Positions 57,262-64,000 of a DNA stretch of 64,000 bases are shown piece by piece; position 1 is the first letter of the stretch; every line of letters starts with the position of its first letter. The notes under the pieces were generated by a model that searched no databases, was not told the DNA's origin, and worked only from the letters and a program-made list of their open reading frames with translations. The position numbers were made by a program, and so were the translations under genes. The stretch is from Coriaria nepalensis (lineage: Eukaryota; Streptophyta; Magnoliopsida; Cucurbitales; Coriariaceae): contig CP114498.1 of assembly GCA_027186245.1 (NCBI GenBank), forward strand, positions 1,185,501-1,249,500, read 5' to 3'.

Positions 57262-58853
57262 TTAAGCAGCCTCAGCCGAGGCTTTTCCTATCTTTTCAAG
57301 GTCCAATATTTCTATCCAATAGCCATCAGGATCTTTTATGAATGCTAATCCTTTCATTTTTCCTAAAATCAGTTGTGCAAATATTATAGACAGGCAAATA
57401 AAAATATGTTATATATGGACGGAAAATCAGATTGACATCAACAAATTCATAATCACAAATTCCAAAATGTTATGACCCTTTTCATTATAAATCTAACCAT
57501 GTTTATCAATCAGGCTTCAGTCAATGAGAAAGAGGGTTTATTACCATCATTTGGTTTTTTCACAAATTCAACACCTAGTCGATCAAAACGCTCACATGCC
57601 TTGTCCACATCATCAACTGTGATGCCAATATGTCCTGAACCATATATACATGTAGAAGACTTTCTCAATTAACAATCAATGAAATATGAGAAGCGATTTT
57701 TCCAGATACTAGAAGAATGAGGTATTTCTGAATTCAAAAACTACATAATGAGGTATTTCTGAATTCAAAAACTACATACCAAATCCACGAGGTTCAGAAT
57801 TCCCATTGTGGTATCCTTTAAACTCGGGATCAGACTCAGTGCCCCAATTGCTGTAAGAAGCACTTATCAATCAGAAGATATGACTCGAAGTAAAAGAGAA
57901 ATTAGGATCATTATGGGAAATATAAAGCTTCTTACTGTGTTAGCTCAATTGTAGCTGGCCTACCAAACGTCCATATTGTTCTGTCAACTGCATTAGTTGG
58001 AGCTGAAGCCGTATCCTATACAGGCACAGATATGTACAAAATATACGAACGTTAAGATATCTCATATCTATTTTCCAAAGGTGATGACTACAGAAGCTGA
58101 TAGGTATCAGAAGGGTTACCTCATAGCCCATGAAGTATAAACTAAACTTTGTCTCAGCAAAATCCAACCTTTTGAGTAGCCTGAAAAAGATGTTAAGAAA
58201 AGTTTATGGTCAATTTTACCGAGTGGGATATGTTGGTGCATTAGTTCATATCATCCTATTGAAGTATTTATCCGATTCAGAATCAATTCATCTCCACAAA
58301 TTGCAATTATCATCCGGAAAAATTCAAACACCAAGGAAAGAAATGCAGAGCACTTACGACATTCCCAACACACGAGAATAGAAATCCAAACTGACTTTAG
58401 GATTCTTAATTCGAAACATCTGCATCCAATTCATCACAAGGATGAGAAGGAAAAACAAAAAGTAAGCGATCGTTAGTTGTAAACGATGCAAAAGTCCAAG
58501 TTCGAGCTGGAAGCAGAACTCAATTTACAGTTTGCTGAATGAAATAGCCCTTGGTGGCTTCATCGAGAGTAGTATGAAGTCCAGGATTGTTAGCCGGAGA
58601 CTCCTTCGGTTCTGAAGCCATCGAGATAGATCGGAATCGATTCAATCCCTGCAGCAAACACAAGCAAAATCGAACCGAAATGAGATAGCTGAATATTATG
58701 AGTCACAGAATCGCATGGATCGATAATCAACAATCAAACCATGTTACTCTTAATTCTACGACAGATGAACAGTGGCGATGAAGATGGTGGAGATAGAGAG
58801 TGTTTCGATGCGAAGCGAGTTAGTCTGGGAATGAGCGAAAGGGAACAAGCCAT
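57262..58853 (-). CDS. GLX1: Glyoxalase I (lactoylglutathione lyase), copy B
   Basis: Eight exons, 58740..58853, 58529..58648, 58358..58419, 58120..58180, 57936..58015, 57780..57850, 57545..57634 and 57262..57362, give 232 residues. It is very close to Arabidopsis At1g08110-type glyoxalase [101 protein letters not shown] and [15 protein letters not shown]. All four metal/catalytic positions are kept. The first 38 residues look like an organelle targeting peptide; the same frame is open upstream to 58994, so a longer start is possible. Internal Met (SMASEPKES) would give the cytosolic length. The 4CL-like gene starts 650 bp away in the opposite direction. Confidence 0.95.
57716..57777. repeat. 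31-bp t1ndem duplication at an exon edge of GLX1 copy B
   Basis: Two identical 31-bp copies, starting AATGAGGTATTTCTGAATTC, inside the intron after exon 6, ending two bases from the splice donor (57779..57778). The donor itself is intact. Confidence 0.9.
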
Positions 58854-59502
58854 GGAGTTTAGCTTACCTTCTACAGCTGACGATCGAGGGGGAGGTGCGT
58901 TCTGGGACTTGCTCATACCTGTAGATTTGGGCCCTGATAAATTTGGATTAGATTTGGGAATGATCATTGGGCTGCGTTTCTCTCGGCCCACCAAAGTGAG
59001 TAATTACTAATTAGAATATATTTTAAAATAAAATTTATCCCATAGGCCGTAGAATCATAGATGGTCCAATTGTCTTTTGTCAGTTCGTCAATTTTGGCAA
59101 AGAATGTGAGAACCTTCTGAAACTGCAGTCCTTCCTCTCCATCTTTCTGATTTTTGGAGGCGTTGAGTCAAAAACTGCAATAAAAGAATGCTTGATTTTT
59201 TCTTAGTATTAAGTCTTTAACGTTTACAAATCAACATGAAAGAGTCAAAAAAAGGATGCAATTAGTAAAGGGTCAGATATTCCAAACCTACTCTGTTTAC
59301 GACTCCGACTCCGACTCCGACGCATACTCACCATTCCTATAAGATTAGACTATCGCTTGCATGCAATTATCTTAATGCGTATCCTTAATCCAAATTTATC
59401 CCTTTAGATATTATATCGAGAAATTCTCTCGCGACCCATAACTGAGTATCGTCTTGTTCATTATTACCCTACACAGACTGCTACTCCTTCATTTGTCTTC
59501 TA

Positions 59503-61865
59503 ATGGAGAAATCTGGTTACGGTCGAGACGGAATTTTCCGGTCACTTCGACCCCAAATCCGATTCCCTACCGACCCTAACGTCTCCATGGTCTCCTTCCT
59601 CTTCAGAGACTTGTCATCTTACCCCAACAAACCCGCCTTAATCGACGCTGAATCTTCTGAAACAATCTCCTTCTCCCACCTCAAATCTTTAGTTATCAGA
59701 GCCTCCCATGGCTTCCTCCACCGCCTCGGCATCACCAAGAACGACGTCGTTCTCATCTTCGCTCCCTCCTCCATCCATTACCCCGTCTGCTTCTTCTCAA
59801 TCATCGCCGTTGGAGCCATCGCCACCACCTGCAACCCTACCTACACTGTCGCCGAGCTCACCAAACAAATCAAGGACTCCAAGCCCAAAGTTATCGTCAC
59901 TATTCCTCAATTATGGGATAAAGTCAAGGATTTGAATCTCCCTACAGTCTTTCTTGGTAACACAGATTCATCATCTTCAATCAAATCGGATTCGACCGTC
60001 ATAAATTTCCACGATTTGCTCGATTTATCTGTTCCGGCGGTTTCAGATTTCCCGACGGTTGATATAAAGCAAACAGATACAGCGGCGCTTTTGTATTCTT
60101 CGGGAACAACTGGGATTTCTAAAGGTGTGGTTTTAACGCATAGGAACTTCATAACGGCATCGTTAATGGTCACTATCGATCAAGAGACATCAGGTGAGAA
60201 ACACAGTGTGTTCCTTAACGTCTTGCCCATGTTTCATGTGTTCGGTTTGGCCTGTATTTCTTACGCTCAGCTTCAGATGGGGAATGCGATTGTGGTTATG
60301 GCTAAGTTTGACTTTGAGAAAATGTTGTCGGCTATAGAGAGGTATAAGGTGACGGATTTGTGGATTGTGCCGCCTATTGTTCTTGCTCTGGCAAAACAGA
60401 GTGTGGTGAAGAAATATGATCTTTCTTCTTTGAAGGCTGTTGGTTCTGGGGCTGCTCCTTTGGGTAAGGATTTGATGGAGGAATGTTCTAGGAATATCCC
60501 AAGTGCTGTGGTTATTCAGGTACTCACTTCAAACTGAAGTTTAGAGCAACTGTTGTTTTATTTGTTTTTTAGTTGTTAACTAATCAGTTTGCCTTAACAA
60601 GTGTTAGAACCTGATTTCTAAAACTGCAATTTGAAAATTTATTAAATTCAATTCTATGACATGATTAACTTATCAATTGATTCTATATTAAGTTTTGTGA
60701 GGACTCGAAAGTGGATGAAGAACTTGTGATTGATGATGAGCTGTTTTAAGTTTTGGAGCACATAATTTAGAAGGGTGTTTGTTTATTTGTGGGTGTTTTT
60801 AAGGGCTATGGTATGACCGAAACTTGTGGGGTGGTGTCGTTAGAAAATGCATTTCTCGGAATCCGGAATTCGGGGTCGGCTGGGACACTAGCTTCAGGTG
60901 TTGAAGCTCAAATAGTAAGTGTTGATTCATTGAAGCCTCTTCCTCCTACCAAACTCGGTGAGATTTGGGTCCGTGGACCTTGTATGATGAAAGGTAGTTT
61001 AATTTGATTTCATTGAACTATTTCGATTGTGTTCAGGATAATGCGTAAGGCTACTAACAGAACTTGTCTCTTTTTAAGGTTATTTGAACAATCCACGGGC
61101 CACTAGGGAAACCATTGATAGAAACGGGTGGGTCCATACCGGAGATCTCGGATATTTTGATGAAAATGGGCATCTTTTTGTTGTTGATCGAATTAAGGAG
61201 CTGATCAAGTATAAAGGCTTTCAGGTAACTGACTTTATCAAGCATAAAAATTGCAAAAATCATGCCACCAATTCAAGTGATGTTTACTTGTTTAATCCAT
61301 GTTGATATGATAACCTGGTGCTTCATGCACATGTGTTGTCGAATGTCGTAATCAGGTGGCACCAGCTGAACTTGAAGGTCTGCTCGTATCTCACCCTGAA
61401 ATATTAGATGCCGTTGTCATCCCGTAAGTAAAATTATTAGGAGCCTTGTTGCAACTGTTTGCCTTTTTTTGACGTTTGAATTATTGCATTTGATGTATGA
61501 TCCATGCAAGAATTTCTCGAATTTTTTTTTTTTAATGTTTTTCAAACCTTGTCAGATTTCCAGATGCTGAAGCTGGTGAGGTCCCAATCGCATACGTCGT
61601 TCATTCTCCAAACGCTTCTCTAACCGAAAACGACGTTCTGAAATTTATCGCTAATCAGGTCAGATCATATTATGAATAAGCAGTTTAATTTACTTGAATC
61701 TCTTAATGTTTTTCTCAACCCACCACCATTGTTTCTGCCTTCTGGTTGCAGGTTGCTCCATTCAAACGGCTACGGAAAGTGACGTTTGTTAACAGCATCC
61801 CCAAATCGGTTTCAGGGAAAATTCTTAGAAGAGAGCTGATCCAGAAAGTTCGATCCAAAATCTGA
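59503..61865 (+). CDS. 4-coumarate-CoA ligase-like acyl-CoA synthetase (4CLL7 type)
   Basis: Six exons, 59503..60519, 60804..60993, 61079..61224, 61356..61423, 61556..61658 and 61752..61865, give 545 residues. The adenylate-forming motifs occur in order: [20 protein letters not shown] (P-loop, about residue 198), [42 protein letters not shown] and the catalytic lysine region [15 protein letters not shown]. The protein belongs to the peroxisomal 4CL-like clade near Arabidopsis At4g05160 rather than to true lignin 4CL. It ends in SKI, a weak PTS1-like tripeptide. Such enzymes activate fatty acids and jasmonate precursors; the substrate here cannot be read from sequence. It shares a 650-bp divergent promoter with GLX1 copy B. 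Confidence 0.93.
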
Positions 61866-62206
61866 GAATGTCCGATCATGACGCATAATGTGAACCTGGC
61901 ACCTGACATGTCTTTCCTGTAGAATCGATACGAGTTATATAATAATTGGCATATATATTGTAAATAAACGAAGAGGAGCATTAGTGTTAGGAATTATGGA
62001 TTATGTTTTTTTTTTTAAAAAATGATATTTTTATCATTTCAATTTGGTTTTAAGTGTTTTATAAAATTCACCAAACAAAATGAAATTTTGTTAATGAATA
62101 TAAGAACTATTTATAGCAGGAAAGATGATAGAAGATGTAATTAAGGTTTTTAGTAAAAATAAAATTGTTTTCCAATAGTCATGGGCTTGTTTTGACAGCA
62201 CATTTA

Positions 62207-62240
<34 letters not shown>

Positions 62241-62517
62241 TTGCGGCCGAAATATATTTACATGCAATTTACGAGCAAATGCAATCTATAAAAAAAGAGT
62301 CCACCTCACATTTCATGGGCCGTACGTACGGCCCAGTCTCACCACCCTTCAAATTTCAGAGAAGTTTCTGTGCAACCTCCCACTTCCCACTAAAATAGCT
62401 CAGCTGAATTGGTTAACACGCGCTCTCACTCAAAATACTACTACTCCCTACAATATTTTCACAACCATTTCCATTTTCCCTTCTCCATCTTCAATTCGAG
62501 TCAGAAACTGTTCAGTA
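61866..62517. other. Intergenic, 4CL-like gene to HIPP
   Basis: Holds the 4CL-like 3' flank, a (TTA)n microsatellite at about 62206..62241, a palindromic CGTACGTACG near 62322 and the HIPP leader. A tRNA D-arm-like stretch near 62397 was rejected. Confidence 0.6.
62206..62241. repeat. (TTA)n microsatellite
   Basis: About twelve TTA units. Confidence 0.85.
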
Positions 62518-63839
62518 ATGGCAGAAGATGTCAGTTTTGATCACATTCCATTTTCTGAACTCGATCGTTTTTTTTTTTTTTTCCTTCTTTTATTTGAATT
62601 TTTTATTTATTTTTGATCTGTTTATGCTGCAAAAGGAGAAGAACGGTGGCGAAAATAACAAAAAAGGAGAAGAAGAATGGAGAAGGAGATAAGAAGAAGA
62701 AGGAAGAGATGAAGTTCATCACCGTTGTTCTTAAGGTCGATATGCACTGTACTGGCTGTATGAACAAGATCATCAAATGTTCTAACGGTTATCAAGGTTT
62801 TCATTCCTCATGATTTTGAAATTTTTGATCGGTTTTTGAGATAACGTTAACGAGAAGAGCGATCGTTCTGTTTCTGCTTGATTTTTGACGTCAATTTCAC
62901 TTTTCTGTTTCAATTTACTCCTCAACATATTTTTCTCATTCCATTTCCTCTCTCTGTTTTTCATCCATGTTCAAGAGTAGAGACAGTTGACGCAGAGAGC
63001 GAGACGAAGAAGCTGACGGTGGTGGGAAGAGTAGATCCGTGGAAGCTTCGAGAGAAACTAGCTGAGAAGACGAAGAAGAATGTGGAACTGATATCTCCAC
63101 AGCCTCCTAAAGAGAAGGATTCCTCAAAGACATCTAAATCTGATCAGAAAAAGGAAAAATCAGATGAGAAGAAGCCCAAAGAGGTAACTAATTGCTAGAT
63201 TAGTAACTACCTGCAGAAACAGAGAGCGGCTCACTTTAGAGCAGTTACGCACTTTAGCAAATCATTGTTAATGTATTTTTAGATTTAAGCAAGTGTTTTT
63301 TGTGGCAGGTTCCGGTGACGGTGGTTTTGAAGGTGGGATTTCATTGCCAGGGATGCATTGATTAGATTAACAGAATAATATCAAAGATCAAAGGTAATAA
63401 TAATAAGGTGATTTTTAAATTTCTTTTATTATTACTATTTCTCTTTTAAGGTGGGGCTAATTACGTAAATTTTGTAGGAGTTCAAGAAATATTCTCTCTG
63501 GACAGAGAGGAGCAAGTGACAGTGAGGACAATTTTGGAGGCGAAGGCTCTGAAAGATTTTCTAACTCAGAAACTAAAACGGCCGGTGGAAATTATTCCGG
63601 GGAAGAAGGATAAGGACAAGGACAAGGACGGTGGTGGTAAGAAGGAAGGTGGTGGCGGTGGCGGTGGCGGAGGGAAGAAAAAGGGGGGTAATGAAGAGGA
63701 AAAAGGTGCTGGGAGAATGGAGTACGTAGCAGCGCCTGGCTATGATGCATATGGGTATGGATTCGGATACGGGTATGGACCAAATCATCCGCCTCAGATG
63801 TTTAGTGACGAGAACCCAAATGCTTGCTTCATTTTGTGA
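62518..63839 (+). pseudogene. HIPP (isoprenylated heavy-metal-associated protein) with stop in HMA2
   Basis: Exons 62518..62529, 62670..62796, 62978..63183, 63309..63393 and 63478..63839 hold a two-HMA HIPP. HMA1 is KFITVVLKVDMHCTGCMNKI to KKLTVVGRVDPWKLREKL. A Lys-rich linker follows, then HMA2 (VPVTVVLKVGFHCQGCID). At 63363..63365 the codon where homologues have Lys (CIxKI) is TAG, after 133 residues. The frame then resumes (INRIISKIKG, VQEIFSLDREEQVTV), with a Gly/Lys-rich section and the end MFSDENPNACFIL, where CFIL is a CaaX prenylation box. The first acceptor at 62635 gives a frame error; one at 62669 keeps the frame. Full-length HIPPs bind metals and sit at membranes. Truncation would remove HMA2 and the prenyl anchor. 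Confidence 0.75.
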
Positions 63840-64000
63840 TTCAAACTTGATAGCTTTAATCGTTTAGAGAAACCATAAGGGGTAAAGAGGTAGATTTTAG
63901 GTATGGGTTTTTTCCTATAGTTCATTTTAAAATTGGATTTCTGTAGGCATCTATGTACTAGAGAAACCATTCTTACTAAAGGTAATACAAGTAACACCTC
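63840..64000. other. HIPP 3' flank
   Basis: 3' UTR-like sequence to the window edge. No further gene start seen. Confidence 0.5.

Noticed and set aside
62394..62432. tRNA-like D-arm (TAGCTCAGCTGAATTGGTTA)
   Set aside because: No anticodon stem, TPsiC arm or acceptor pairing follows, so it is a chance match in the HIPP upstream region.

Overview
This is nuclear DNA from a flowering plant, almost certainly a core eudicot. Genes have many short introns with GT..AG borders in AT-rich intergenic DNA. Products are typically plant: plastid ribosomal protein L9, an R2R3-MYB, an ATL RING-H2 protein, an IRX7/FRA8 glycosyltransferase, an XTH, a STIG1-like protein and a HIPP. Exon borders were worked out by hand from splice sites and family conservation. 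For every gene called intact the exon lengths add up to a whole number of codons.

Layout. 1-5.9 kb: first exon of VPS41 (minus, runs off the left edge), an intronless STIG1-like gene (plus) and an 11-exon SCPL51-type serine carboxypeptidase (minus). 8.7-19.3 kb: a proliferation-linked group with histone H3.1 (minus), CKS1 (plus, E2F-like promoter site) and histone H2B (minus, near-perfect type I histone element), plus an ATL E3 ligase, a decayed RING-gene fragment, a short plastid-type protein gene and RPL9. 20-26 kb: a one-finger ZAT-like relic, a frameshifted ASAP1/NSE6-like gene and an intact shugoshin gene. 26-36 kb: gene-poor, with a nest of decayed retroelements (two TRIM-like elements, a LINE ORF1 relic with DUF4283, a copia RNase H relic). 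36-48 kb: a DUF1635 gene, two tandem decayed nodulin-like MFS transporter genes, the glucuronoxylan gene IRX7/FRA8 and an XTH31/32-type gene. 49-64 kb: VPS24 (ESCRT-III), a subgroup-14 MYB whose reading frame is cut by stops, two tandem glyoxalase I genes, a 4CL-like gene (divergent from the glyoxalases) and a HIPP gene with a stop in its second HMA domain.

Themes. (1) From memory, SCPL51, CKS1, FRA8, an MFS gene, ASAP1 and a DUF1635 gene also lie close together on Arabidopsis chromosome 2 (about At2g27920-At2g28140), so the middle of the window looks like an old conserved block. (2) Within and beside that block an unusual number of loci are broken (RING fragment, ZAT relic, ASAP1, two MFS copies, MYB C-terminus, HIPP), while their neighbours are clean. 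(3) Seven G or C homopolymers of 12-43 bases are scattered through AT-rich DNA. (4) Two unrelated cell-wall genes (IRX7, XTH) sit 1.4 kb apart, and two trafficking genes (VPS41, VPS24) are present, but I see no evidence of co-regulation. I found no CRISPR-like array, no convincing tRNA or rRNA gene and no clearly novel multi-gene system.
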